From an uncultured bacterium (GTDB lineage Bacteria > Verrucomicrobiota > Verrucomicrobiia > Opitutales > Intestinicryptomonadaceae): 26,298 nt of DNA. The stretch covers positions 1 through 26,298 of the forward strand of contig CAJMOT010000016.1 of NCBI GenBank assembly GCA_905214995.1, read 5' to 3'. Within the stretch, counting starts at the first letter, position 1. Each line of letters opens with the position of its first letter. Both the position numbers and the translations under genes were made by a program. The notes beneath the pieces were generated by a model. It did no database searches, had not been told where the DNA came from, and was given only the letters and a program-made list of their open reading frames with translations. Shown here piece by piece: positions 15,525 through 24,057 of the stretch.

Positions 15525-17201
15525 TCACATTTTATTGCCGTTGAGCTTGCGCCATGCGGCGGAAGCGAGGGATAGGAATCCTATGATTGCGGCGGACGCA
15601 GCGGGTTCGGGCACCTGGGTAAATGCCGCTTGCAGCGAATATCCGTTTTCGTCTTTTACCCATCTGAATACGGCTATCGCGTTTTCGAGGCCTATTCCGG
15701 CAAAATCGCGGGCGGCGTCGAACGCGTTTTCCGATTCCGTCTCTACGAGGTCGAAGCCGGTGAGGTCCGCGGCGGTGAGAATTTCCGCCCAATCCTCGAT
15801 TTCGGAATAGCGGGTTCCGTACTCGGCAAGCGGCAGCTCATAATTTTCGGGGTTGAAGCTCTCTCCGGCGGCGTTTGAGAAGTCGATTTTGATTTTCTCC
15901 GAACCGGTCTTTGACAGCGATTCGGCAATTACGATTTTGCCGTCCGGCGCGAATGCGGCGAGAGAGTCGTGGTTTTCGACGGCGATGGCGCCGCTCCGGA
16001 ATTCCGCCGATTTGAAATATGCAACGCCTCCCTTTGATTCCGCGCCGAAAGTTCCGCCGTCAAGCGCGAGCGTTCCCTGCCGGAGGTTGGATTTTACGGA
16101 CGAGTTCGAAAAGAACAGCCTGCCGCTTTTTACGGTGACGCTTCCGCTCTGCCGCGCGTACTGCACCGAGCCGTCCCATTGTTGGCTGTTGAACGTGTGG
16201 ATTCGCTGGGTTCCCGCGCCGTCCATCACGATGTCGAGCTTTTGGGAGCTTTGCATTTCGGACGACTGGTTCCCGAAGTCCGATATGCTTCCCTCGAAGA
16301 AATAGTCGGTTCCCTCGGCGTTTTTGAAAACGAGGGTTGACGAGGCGCCCGATCCTATTTCGTTGTAAATAGAAATGTTGGATTTCCCCGCGGTCTGTAA
16401 ACCGCCGACTTCTATCACCGCGCCGTCCCGATAATTGCGTATATTCGACCATCCGTCGCCGTCCGACTGCATTCGCAGCACGCCCCCGATGGTTGTCTTG
16501 TCCATCCTCAGATAGAGCCAATTCTCCATTTGTCCGGAATCTGCGGGATGCCCGCCGATTGTCACGTCTCCGGAAACCGCCAGCTCGCCGTACGCGGAGC
16601 GCGACGGCATTCCTATGTCCAATAGATTATATGCATAAGATCCGGGGGTTGCGCCGTCGTACGACGACGTTCCGATTTCTATGCTCCCGAATTTGTATGT
16701 CACCCTGTCGAATGTTCCCGTGGATTGGTCTGAGGTGTCGAACATAAGAATGCTGCGGGTGGATTTTCCCGCGAGGATTTTCAGGGCGTTTTTCACCTCG
16801 AAATTTGCGGTTTCCTCTTTTGCGCGCGGGAAGCGTATGTGGGCGTTTTGGCAATTTGCCGAAACCAGGCTGCCGACCGTTACGTCAAAACTGTCGAGAT
16901 ACGCCGAAGTCTCTTTTCCTCCGAAATTCACAATATAGGCGGTGTCCCATTCGGACGGGCCCGATATCGGAACGGGGGCGCCTTCTATCGGATAGGCGTC
17001 CGCCTTTTGCGTCGTCCAGGCGCCCGCGTTCTGAAAATTGACCCAATTGGCATTCCAATACATGTTTTCCGCCGGCGACTGCGCCGCTAAAAACAGGAGC
17101 GGAACCGCCGCCAGAACGGGCGATAGCCTCCTTTTTTGCCGGCGGAGGCGGAGAGCTGAGGTTGGGGAATTTGGGGGATAGGTATGGTCTGATGTGCGCA
17201 T
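15525..17201 (-). CDS. PEP-CTERM sorting-domain protein, secreted (paralog of 230-1504)
   Basis: A 558-residue exported protein. An unusually long basic N-terminal region (about 28 residues, with RLRRQKRRL) precedes the hydrophobic part of the signal peptide and a likely cleavage around AQSPAEN. The body is Gly/Ser/Asp-rich beta-repeat sequence. The C-terminus has the sorting tail: VPEP, a hydrophobic helix, then WRKLNGNKM. The region GTLALDGGTFGAESKGGV, then GKIVIAESLSKTGSEKIKID, lines up with the end of the other PEP-CTERM protein in the window. The ATG at 17201 is the only Met before the signal helix. An AGGAGG lies inside the reading frame, about 60 bases in, without a normal start codon after it, so a later start is possible but not evident. 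Function unknown. Confidence 0.86.
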   Translation of the reverse strand: MRTSDHTYPPNSPTSALRLRRQKRRLSPVLAAVPLLFLAAQSPAENMYWNANWVNFQNAGAWTTQKADAYPIEGAPVPISGPSEWDTAYIVNFGGKETSAYLDSFDVTVGSLVSANCQNAHIRFPRAKEETANFEVKNALKILAGKSTRSILMFDTSDQSTGTFDRVTYKFGSIEIGTSSYDGATPGSYAYNLLDIGMPSRSAYGELAVSGDVTIGGHPADSGQMENWLYLRMDKTTIGGVLRMQSDGDGWSNIRNYRDGAVIEVGGLQTAGKSNISIYNEIGSGASSTLVFKNAEGTDYFFEGSISDFGNQSSEMQSSQKLDIVMDGAGTQRIHTFNSQQWDGSVQYARQSGSVTVKSGRLFFSNSSVKSNLRQGTLALDGGTFGAESKGGVAYFKSAEFRSGAIAVENHDSLAAFAPDGKIVIAESLSKTGSEKIKIDFSNAAGESFNPENYELPLAEYGTRYSEIEDWAEILTAADLTGFDLVETESENAFDAARDFAGIGLENAIAVFRWVKDENGYSLQAAFTQVPEPAASAAIIGFLSLASAAWRKLNGNKM

Positions 17202-17766
17202 TGCCGTAATCGGTTAATTTTTAAATTTGAATATGGGAGAATGTTAACTAAGGCAAGATTTTTTTGGCACGTTTTTTATTGGACAGTTAAATTGTTTCAC
17301 TTTGCATTCCCGCTCTTTTTTTTTCATCTTCGCCCCCATGCGGAATGTCGGCGCAAATGCGGATTCGGAGTTTGCGCGTTGGCCGTTTAAACGCAGATGC
17401 GTTCGCGTTTTCGCCGCGGGCTTTGCGCGCAAACATGCGCCCGCTTCCGCGCGGAAAATTTCCGCGGTTGCCGGAATATTTTCCCTCCGCATTTCGGATT
17501 TTTTTTGCGCCCGCTACTCGCCCCGCATTTAAAAGATGGAAAACGCGCTCCGTCCGTTTTTGAGTTTTATTTTATGCGGGGGATATGGACGCGGCTCCGC
17601 CGACCGGGAATTGCGGGGTGCGCGCCGATTTCCCAAAAAAATTCCGGCGGACATCGCGTCTGGAAAAATTCGCCCGCCACAGCGGAGGCGGTTGGAGGGA
17701 AGCCCGGCGCGGACTGCCTCATGGAATTTCCGCAGGCCGGCGCTTTTGCGGCAGACCTTTGCCGGA
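17202..17766. other. Non-coding interval upstream of the second PEP-CTERM gene
   Basis: About 565 bases. The part next to the PEP-CTERM start (17205-17330) is A/T-rich with long T runs and carries the promoter candidate. The rest is GC-rich and holds only overlapping spurious frames without ribosome-binding sites or recognisable protein sequence. I see no terminator of good quality for the GspM-like gene that ends at 17767, and no RNA gene. Confidence 0.5.
17228..17256 (-). promoter_or_regulatory. Possible promoter of the second PEP-CTERM gene
   Basis: On the minus strand TTGCCT (17251-17256) and TATTCA (17228-17233) are 17 bases apart in the A/T-richest patch of the window. Initiation would be about 20 bases before the ATG at 17201. 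Confidence 0.35.
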
Positions 17767-18297
17767 TCAGAGGGAAAAGGACACAATCAGATACTGAGCG
17801 GATACCGACCCTTTCCCGTCTCCGGAGAATGAGGCTTCCGCTACGGAAACATATGGGCGCAGCTTTTTGAGCTCGGCTTCAAACTTCATTATGGACGGCA
17901 AATCGGAAGTCTTTGAAATTTGCATTGTCGCCTTGCGGATTTTGAACCTGCCATCCGCGGACGACGCCACGGAGGAAAGCCTGTATTCTATTCCGGCGCT
18001 GCGCGCGCAACGGTCTATTTCCGCTTGAAACTTGTCCGCCGAAAGCGTTTTCGCGGGATCGAAAGATTTTGACAGCGCGGTTTCCGCAGCGGCTACGGAG
18101 CCTTCTCCGGCGATGGCCGCACGCGCCGTCGCCGCCCTCCTGTTCAGATCGGTCATCCTTTCGGAGGTCTCGGCGTTTTTGCGGGATAGCAGCGTGAACC
18201 ACAGCGCCGCCACTATCGCCGCGCAGCACAGGAGCATGGCGCGCTCCCGCGGCTTGCGCGACGCCCAAAACGACTTTAACTTTTCGGCGGCCTTCAT
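17767..18297 (-). CDS. GspM/PilO-like inner-membrane platform protein
   Basis: A 176-residue bitopic membrane protein: a short cytoplasmic basic segment with ASRKPRERAML, one membrane helix (about 19-38), a coiled-coil stretch (about 42-75) and a periplasmic alpha/beta domain. This arrangement, and the 'S-x-R-x-R-E-x-x' start just before the helix, fit GspM of type II secretion and PilO of type IV pili, which pair with GspL/PilN in the assembly platform. Its start overlaps the stop of the upstream GspL-like gene by four bases (ATGA), the order normal for gspL-gspM. No other platform gene follows. Assignment is by architecture and pairing rather than strong residue identity. Confidence 0.68.
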   Translation of the reverse strand: MKAAEKLKSFWASRKPRERAMLLCCAAIVAALWFTLLSRKNAETSERMTDLNRRAATARAAIAGEGSVAAAETALSKSFDPAKTLSADKFQAEIDRCARSAGIEYRLSSVASSADGRFKIRKATMQISKTSDLPSIMKFEAELKKLRPYVSVAEASFSGDGKGSVSAQYLIVSFSL

Positions 18298-19358
18298 TTT
18301 TTAAACGTCCCCGTCACGGAAAATTTCGACGCGCTTTTAGACGAATCGCTCTTGGATTTCACCTCCGCGAATCCCGGAGATTTTCTAAGGTTTGAAACGA
18401 ATTCGTTTATTTTAGAGAGGTCGTTCGACGCGCCCGCGATCTCGAATGAATTTCCCTTTTTCGAAAACGACGCAACGACCACCCCGTCCGGGCGCTCCGC
18501 GTTTATTTTTGAAAGGAGCTCGAGCGGCGTGGGGTTGGGCCGCGCGAGCTCCGATAACGCGGCTATCCTCTCCACGCGGGCTTCTATCGCTTTCGCCTTG
18601 GGCTCCATTACTGCCAGTTCCGCCTCGGCCCTCGCCATTTCGCGCGATTTTAAAAATGCGTTTGCCTGAAATAGAGCGAGCGCCGCGAACGCGGCGGGCA
18701 GCAGGGCAATCGCGCACGCGGACAGCCTGCGCTTGCGCCGCGCAAGTTTTGACGCCCGCAAAAAGTCCGCCCCGCGCGCGTCGCATGCGGCAAACGCCGA
18801 TGCCGGCGCGCTCCAAGACAGCTTTCTCTCCTTTCCGCCCTCCGAAATCCGCGCGGAAAATTCGACCGATTTTCCAGCTAATGCGGCCGATTCCAGTTCG
18901 ACCGTTGCGGCCTTCGACGCGTCGAACCCGAGAAATTCCGCGAGTTTTCCCTTTGCGCCGCCAATGTCGGCGGCATTGTCGATGCCCGCGAAATCCGCCG
19001 CCGACCCGCCTTCGAGCCTTGCCGCGCACACGCTTTCGCCGTGCAGAAAAAAATAGTCGCCGTCGCCGAGTCCGGAAGCGAGCAGCGCGCAAAACGACGG
19101 CATCGCCAAGTCCGCCTCAATGAGCGACTGCGCGTCGCATTTCCCAAATGCGGAGGAGTCTACGGCTCCGAATGCGGTAGCCGCGCCGTTCCGGGCCCTG
19201 AAAACTCCGCACTTCAACCTGTCCGCCGACACCGGAGCGTCCGCCGCAATTTCCGCAAACGCCATCGAGAGCAAATCGGCGTCCGATATGCTTCCCACCC
19301 CGTCAAGCTTCTTGACAAAATACGCCCCGGCGGGCAGTAATGCGATCTTGCGCGCCAT
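18294..19358 (-). CDS. GspL/PilN-like inner-membrane platform protein
   Basis: A 354-residue protein with a cytoplasmic domain (1-205) that may be a worn-down actin-like domain as in GspL. A basic stretch (KLARRKRRL, 204-212), a membrane helix (about 213-232) and a coiled-coil (235-270) follow. The last domain is a PilN/GspL-like ferredoxin fold: NPTPLELLSKINAERPDGVV, then SFEIAGASNDLSKINEFVSN. In type II secretion and type IV pilus systems this protein links the cytoplasmic ATPase to the periplasmic platform. Ala, Ser and Lys content is high. The start has AGGA two bases upstream and a promoter candidate about 20-45 bases upstream. It is coupled to the GspM-like gene. The rest of the machine is absent here. 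Confidence 0.72.
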   Translation of the reverse strand: MARKIALLPAGAYFVKKLDGVGSISDADLLSMAFAEIAADAPVSADRLKCGVFRARNGAATAFGAVDSSAFGKCDAQSLIEADLAMPSFCALLASGLGDGDYFFLHGESVCAARLEGGSAADFAGIDNAADIGGAKGKLAEFLGFDASKAATVELESAALAGKSVEFSARISEGGKERKLSWSAPASAFAACDARGADFLRASKLARRKRRLSACAIALLPAAFAALALFQANAFLKSREMARAEAELAVMEPKAKAIEARVERIAALSELARPNPTPLELLSKINAERPDGVVVASFSKKGNSFEIAGASNDLSKINEFVSNLRKSPGFAEVKSKSDSSKSASKFSVTGTFKK

Positions 19359-19376
19359 TTCCTATCTCTAACGTCC

Positions 19377-19405
19377 AGTATCTCCAAAAGTTTCGCGCCA
19401 ATCAA
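19377..19405 (-). promoter_or_regulatory. Putative promoter of the GspL/GspM-like pair
   Basis: On the minus strand TTGATT (19400-19405) and GATACT (19377-19382) are separated by exactly 17 bases. Each matches four or more consensus positions. Initiation near 19370 would give a leader of about 12 bases that still holds the AGGA before the ATG at 19358. Confidence 0.45.
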
Positions 19406-19570
19406 GCATTTTATTGGCGGCAGGGCGCGCGCGTTTAGCGGAGTTTTGCCATCCTGCGCTATGGAAAGGAGGCCGGCGGCGAATTTTTCAGTACGCGGAA
19501 AATGCCTTCGCAAATGCGGATGCTTTTGGAGGAAGCCTTCCCGTCCAAATCAGTGCGCGCAGTTTGTCAA

Positions 19571-19603
19571 AAAGAGGCTTCGGTAAATTTCCGAAGCCTC
19601 TTT
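19571..19603 (-). terminator. Intrinsic terminator of the beta-helix gene
   Basis: Thirteen bases at 19571-19583 pair perfectly with 19591-19603 around a seven-base loop. On the minus strand the stem ends in CTCTTTTT, giving a T run in the direction of the beta-helix gene, whose stop is 17 bases away. It would also work fairly well rightwards. Confidence 0.85.
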
Positions 19604-19620
19604 TGTCCGCCGGAGTCGGC

Positions 19621-21939
19621 CTACGGCTTTTCCGCCACGCGGTTGCCCTTGACGACGAGGCCCACCACCGTGTCGGCGTCGTAGTAGACGCCGGGATTGG
19701 GGACGAGCGGCGAGTCTATCCAAGTGTTGTTTATTATGCGAGCGTTTTGGGAATTGTTGACGTAAAACGCCGCCCTGTACGCGTTGGGCGACATGCGCTT
19801 GACGGTGTTTTCAAAAGTGTTGTCTTTGAAGGTGACGTTGCCGCTCGAAGATATCAGCGCTATCAGCCCGAACGAGTTTTTGAAGGTGTTGTTTTCAAAG
19901 AGCACGTTCGAGATTATCGGGTAGCGCGTCTGCTCGAAGGAGGGGTCGCGGCGCAGGTAGGCGCCTAAAAAGATGTCGCGCGCCTTGCCCTGGTATTTTC
20001 TGTCGCATACGTTGACGCTGTCGAATTCGCAGTTGCGCACAACGACGTTGTTTACCCCGTATCCCTCGCTCCACGCGTTGAAGGTATATCCCGTCTCGAG
20101 CTTTATGCCGCCCATTTCGATATGGCTGAAACGCGTGTTTTCTATCGTCACGTTGCTGCTTAGAATCAGCAGGCCGCGCGCCCTGTTCCCGTGGAATTTG
20201 CAGCCGCTTATCAGCGCGTTTTGGGAGTCGTACACGCGGTTGAAGAGCACGAACCCGTCGAATTTTTGTTCGGGTATCGCGCTCTTGAAGTGCGCGATCG
20301 TCTTGCCGTCCTTCCTCTCGACGCGCTCGATTTCCGATTTGAAGCCGCTCGGAGAATAGTCGCCGTGGCGGAGCTCGACGACGTTGCCGGGTTCGAGCGC
20401 CGCGCTGCGGGTTTTTATCAGCAGGCTTTTCTTGCCGATTTTTACGCCGAAGGATGTGGTGTCGTGGATGTTTATGCAATCGTCGGAGCCGAGCGAGAAT
20501 TCGCAGCCGAGCATTTTGAAATATCCCTTGGAGCGCGCGAAGTGCAGGTGGTCGGCGGTTGTGGTTATGACGTTTTTGGGGAATCCCGCGCGGGGGGCGA
20601 TGTTTACGTTTATAAGCTGCCAGTATTGCTGCCCGCCGGAGCAGAGCAGACCGTGCCCCTTGCAGGAATGGATGTTCACGTTCTCCATCGTGAAATGCCT
20701 GTTGTTCACGAGCGCCATTCCTCCCATGCCGTAATAATAGTGCTGCATGCGGTAGAATTTGCCGATATTGTCCTTCGCCATGCGCGCGCAGTGTCCTGAA
20801 AAAATTCGGATTTTGTTCGGAGCGGGCCATTCGATTCTCGGCCCCTTGTCGTTGGGGAGGAATCCGAATCCGATGCCGTTCATTCCCTCGACGCCGATTT
20901 CGCCGGCGGCGGCGTCCCACGGCTGGAGGTTGGCGACGCGCACATTCTTTCCGTAGAGCGGATATTTTTCATAGTCGACTATCTCAAAGTCGGCGCAGCT
21001 CTCCTTCCCGTCCGGCTTCACATCGACCGCCTTGACTATCGCGGCGAGAGGTTCGTTCTCCCAGTCCCAATCCATGCTGAAATTGCATATTTTTGCGCGC
21101 AGGCAGTTCGTCACGGAAATGTTCGCGCCCCCGCGGTCGCGGCGGTATATGAAGAGAGATCCCTGTCCGTCCACCGTAAAGTCCGTGAACCCGTCTATGT
21201 TGACCGTTGAGTTCGAGAAAAATTTGTACGTCCCCTTGGGGATTACCAGCTTGGAGGCGTTTTTCTCCCTGCATGCGGCGATTGCCCTGTTGAGGGCGGA
21301 GGCGCAGTCTTCGTTTTCCTCCGTCATGCCGTAGTCGGCGGCGTTGACCGCGGCGCCGTTTTTCGGGGCGGGGAGGTCTATCGAAAATTCGGGCGCACCC
21401 GTAGGAAGGCAGCCGAGATTCCCTTCGAATTTCGGGCCGTTGCCGCGCGCGCTTATGAAAGTTTCGCCGTCGCCCTCCTCTATAGAAAATCCGCTTATGG
21501 AGGCCTCGAGCGGGCCGGAGATTTCGATAGACACCGCCGCGTTCGCGTCTTCCGCGCCGACTTCAAACGGCATTTTCGCGAAGGATTCGCCAACCGACGC
21601 CCCGAGGCGCCGCTGCGCCCCGGGAGCGAAGAGCCTTATGTGCGCGAGCGCCGCGGGGTCGGGCGACGACAATGCGTATTTGAGCTTTGCGACGTATTTG
21701 CCGCCCGCCTTCAAAAGGCCGGACTTTGTGGAAAGGATAATTTTCTTGCCCCTGTTTTCGGGCGCGCTTATTTGCGCGCTCTTCATGTCCTCCGAAATCG
21801 TCGCGGCCGTGAGGTCTATCTTTGCGAATTTGCCCGTTTCCGAAAAACCGTCGAGGACGCGGTCAGGGGCTTTTGCCGCGGCCGAGAGAGCCGCCGCGGA
21901 TATTGCCAAGACGCGGAGAAGAGTTTTTATTTTTTCCAT
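19621..21939 (-). CDS. Secreted right-handed beta-helix protein, GH110-like
   Basis: A 772-residue exported protein. A signal peptide (about 1-22, ending in ALSAAAKA) is followed by a beta-sandwich region of some 170 residues. Then comes a long parallel beta-helix beginning at VNAADYGMTEENEDCASALN, a start typical of pectate-lyase-like folds. Repeats such as VLFENNTFKNSF and VTFKDNTFENTV show the coil rungs. The segment TTTADHLHFARSKGYFKMLG with SLGSDDCINIHDTTSF resembles the acidic active-site region of GH110 alpha-galactosidases (ADG-H and DDxxNxHG in that family). It may therefore cleave terminal alpha-galactose from glycans. The start at 21939 has AAAGGA five bases upstream; two earlier Met codons lack this. 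It follows the Sel1 gene by 67 bases on the same strand. Confidence 0.78.
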   Translation of the reverse strand: MEKIKTLLRVLAISAAALSAAAKAPDRVLDGFSETGKFAKIDLTAATISEDMKSAQISAPENRGKKIILSTKSGLLKAGGKYVAKLKYALSSPDPAALAHIRLFAPGAQRRLGASVGESFAKMPFEVGAEDANAAVSIEISGPLEASISGFSIEEGDGETFISARGNGPKFEGNLGCLPTGAPEFSIDLPAPKNGAAVNAADYGMTEENEDCASALNRAIAACREKNASKLVIPKGTYKFFSNSTVNIDGFTDFTVDGQGSLFIYRRDRGGANISVTNCLRAKICNFSMDWDWENEPLAAIVKAVDVKPDGKESCADFEIVDYEKYPLYGKNVRVANLQPWDAAAGEIGVEGMNGIGFGFLPNDKGPRIEWPAPNKIRIFSGHCARMAKDNIGKFYRMQHYYYGMGGMALVNNRHFTMENVNIHSCKGHGLLCSGGQQYWQLINVNIAPRAGFPKNVITTTADHLHFARSKGYFKMLGCEFSLGSDDCINIHDTTSFGVKIGKKSLLIKTRSAALEPGNVVELRHGDYSPSGFKSEIERVERKDGKTIAHFKSAIPEQKFDGFVLFNRVYDSQNALISGCKFHGNRARGLLILSSNVTIENTRFSHIEMGGIKLETGYTFNAWSEGYGVNNVVVRNCEFDSVNVCDRKYQGKARDIFLGAYLRRDPSFEQTRYPIISNVLFENNTFKNSFGLIALISSSGNVTFKDNTFENTVKRMSPNAYRAAFYVNNSQNARIINNTWIDSPLVPNPGVYYDADTVVGLVVKGNRVAEKP

Positions 21940-22006
21940 ATTTCCTTTCATACGCATAATAAATTGCCGTCCCGCTTCGGTTTTCGCGGGATCTTTTTCC
22001 GGCGGC

Positions 22007-23131
22007 TCAGCGGCGCCTTATGCTCGAGTGCTGCGCGTAGTATTTGCCGAAGTTTTCGGGAGGGGGAACGTTTTGGGAGATGTCCTCCATCATCTTTTCG
22101 GCGACCCTGAACGCCCCGAATATCGCGCGCTCGGCGGCCTCGCCCTTCGGGGCGTTTTCCGCGACTTTCGCGCACCAGTACTTCGCCCTTTCGGGGTCTT
22201 TCGGCGTCTCGAAGCCCTTCCAGAAGCGCCACGCGACATAGAGCTTGGTGGAGTCGTCGGCGTTTTGCGCGCCGCGCTCGAGCCATTTTGTGGACATCGC
22301 GTCGTCGCGCGGAAAGCCGTTTGAGCCGTCCGCGTAAAACGACGAGATTTTGAAGCAGTACGCGTTGTCCTCCGCCGCGAGCTTTTCAAAATAGAATTGC
22401 GCCTTCTTCGGATTTTTCGGCAGGAACCTGCCCTTTGCGTACATCTGCGCGATTTTTTCCATCGCCTCCCTGCCGCCGAGGTCGGCGGCCTTTTTGTACC
22501 AGTAAATCGCCTGCGCCCTGTTGCGTTCCAGCCCGCCCTTGCCGCTCATGTACTGCGAGGCTACCGATGTCATTGCGCCGACGTTGCCCTTCTGGGCGGC
22601 GGCGATTTCGAGCTGGGCGTATTTGCGCGCCCACATCTTTTCGTCCTCGGGCCTTTCGAGGTTTTTATAGATTTCCACGAGCTTCAAAATTGACTCCGCA
22701 TGCCCCTCGTTTGCGGACTGGGTTATCCAGTAAACCGCCTTGATCTGGTCTTTCGGGACGAGGTAGCCGTAGAGGAAGGCGTTGCCGAGCGACCATTTGT
22801 CGGCGGGCGAGCCGTTTTTGGCGCCGAGCTCGCGCCAGCGCACGGCGGCGTTCATGTCTCGCGGGACGATTTTGCCCTCGGCGTACGCGCACCCGAGGAA
22901 TGTCTGCGCGGGCGCAAATCCGCTTTCCGCCGCCGCCTTGACGTACTCGAGCGCGAGCGCCGGATTTTTTTCCACTCCCCCCTGTCCCGAGGCGTACAAC
23001 ACCCCGAGCGCGAGCTGCGACTGGGCGTCTCCGGAGCCGGCTTTGGCTCTTATTTTTTCTATGTCGGATCCGCCCGCGAAAGCGGCGGCTGAGATCGCCG
23101 ATATGGCGAGGGCGAGGATAATCTTTTTCAT
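22007..23131 (-). CDS. Secreted Sel1-repeat protein
   Basis: A 374-residue protein with a signal peptide (1-19, AISAAAFAG) and about eight Sel1-like repeats from residue 30 to 355. The repeats are helical hairpins of 36-40 residues with patterns such as A-x-x-x-L-G-x-x-Y-x-x-G and D-x-x-x-A-x-x-W. Examples are AQSQLALGVLYASGQGG and AQAIYWYKKAADLGGREA. These proteins act as scaffolds for protein-protein contacts, often in the envelope or periplasm. The open frame runs back to 23314, but that part is antisense-like overlap with arnD; the signal peptide fixes the start at 23131. The start overlaps the arnD stop by four bases (ATGA), so translation is coupled to arnD. The partner is unknown. Confidence 0.87.
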   Translation of the reverse strand: MKKIILALAISAISAAAFAGGSDIEKIRAKAGSGDAQSQLALGVLYASGQGGVEKNPALALEYVKAAAESGFAPAQTFLGCAYAEGKIVPRDMNAAVRWRELGAKNGSPADKWSLGNAFLYGYLVPKDQIKAVYWITQSANEGHAESILKLVEIYKNLERPEDEKMWARKYAQLEIAAAQKGNVGAMTSVASQYMSGKGGLERNRAQAIYWYKKAADLGGREAMEKIAQMYAKGRFLPKNPKKAQFYFEKLAAEDNAYCFKISSFYADGSNGFPRDDAMSTKWLERGAQNADDSTKLYVAWRFWKGFETPKDPERAKYWCAKVAENAPKGEAAERAIFGAFRVAEKMMEDISQNVPPPENFGKYYAQHSSIRRR

Positions 23132-24036
23132 AGCGGAGCTGGCGTTTGGGTTTTCTGTACGGCGAGCAGCCCGCTCCTGCCCGGGAACGGCGACATTTCG
23201 ATTTCGCAGACGGGCAGCTGCGCCCGGTTTGCGGAAAGCTCCCGCGCGCGGGCTTCGAGCGGATAAAATTCCACGCCCCTGCCGCGGGCTTCGGAGATGA
23301 ATTTGTCGAACCATTCAAGGTACGCCATTCCCTCGAGCTCCGCGTGCGCCGTAAGCACCGAGTATTCCCGCGCGCGCATGGCGGCGAAGTGCATTTCGGC
23401 GACCTCCCCGATTTTCACCGTCCCGAGAACTTCGTCGAGCGTCGGGAGCGTCGAGGGCATCTGGATTGTCTTGAAAGTTCGCCCGCCCATTTTGGGTATG
23501 AACGGAAATTCCCCGCGGACGTCGGAGGCGTACAGGAGGTTTGCCGCGTCCTCGACTTCGAGCGCGGCGGGGGAAATCTGCCAGCCGGGGGCTCCGCAGC
23601 ACTTGGCCTCCGCGCCGAACACCTTTTCAAATTCCGCGCGCGCGTTTGAAAATTCCGCCTCGATTTCGGTGTCGCGCATGGTGAACAGGTAGTCCTGCCA
23701 CTTGAAGTGGTTCCAGCAGTGGATTCCGCACTCAAAGCCGTCGCTTGCGGCCGCCGCCATCTGCGCCGAGCACAGGCGCGCGATTTTCGGCGCGGGCAGC
23801 AGCGTGCCGTAAAGCAGCGTCCTTATCCCGTAGTTGCCGGCGACGTTGGAGCGCAGGCATTTTTTCAAAAATCCCTTCCGGAAAATCCGGCGCAGGGCTT
23901 TGCCCGTGTTGTCGGGGCCGAATGAGAACAGGAAAGTCGCCGGAACTGCGCGCTTTTTGAGCAGCTTCGCGAGCGCGGGAACGCCGTCCCGCGTGCCGCG
24001 GTATGTGTCTACGTCTATTTTTATGGCGAGTTTCAT
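23128..24036 (-). CDS. arnD: ArnD-like polysaccharide deacetylase (Ara4FN-phosphoundecaprenol deformylase)
   Basis: A 302-residue NodB-fold metal-dependent deformylase. The start is very close to ArnD of Enterobacteria as I recall it: KIDVDTYRGTRDGVPAL (6-22), FLFSFGPDNTGKALRRIF (35-52), LRSNVAGNYG and TLLYGTLL. Metal ligands are Asp8/Asp10 and the HCWNH motif (His106, His110). A 'TAHAELEGM' segment matches the conserved late His region. ArnD removes the formyl group from undecaprenyl-phosphate-linked 4-formamido-L-arabinose at the inner membrane, before ArnT places the sugar on lipid A. It starts 21 bases after the ArnA-like decarboxylase gene and overlaps the Sel1 gene. arnB, arnC and arnT are not in the window. 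Confidence 0.88.
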   Translation of the reverse strand: MKLAIKIDVDTYRGTRDGVPALAKLLKKRAVPATFLFSFGPDNTGKALRRIFRKGFLKKCLRSNVAGNYGIRTLLYGTLLPAPKIARLCSAQMAAAASDGFECGIHCWNHFKWQDYLFTMRDTEIEAEFSNARAEFEKVFGAEAKCCGAPGWQISPAALEVEDAANLLYASDVRGEFPFIPKMGGRTFKTIQMPSTLPTLDEVLGTVKIGEVAEMHFAAMRAREYSVLTAHAELEGMAYLEWFDKFISEARGRGVEFYPLEARARELSANRAQLPVCEIEMSPFPGRSGLLAVQKTQTPAPL

Positions 24037-24057
24037 GCGCGGGAGCCCGCCGGCGCG

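Noticed and set aside
17265..17283. TGGCAC followed by TTATT, resembling a sigma54 promoter on the plus strand
   Set aside because: The -12 part does not match TTGCA, and no rightward gene follows; the sequence is more simply the A/T-rich upstream region of the leftward PEP-CTERM gene.
21970..21997. Hairpin with a T run reading rightwards between the Sel1 and beta-helix genes
   Set aside because: Both flanking genes are leftward, so it would only end antisense transcription. The six-base stem is short and on the minus strand it has no T run.
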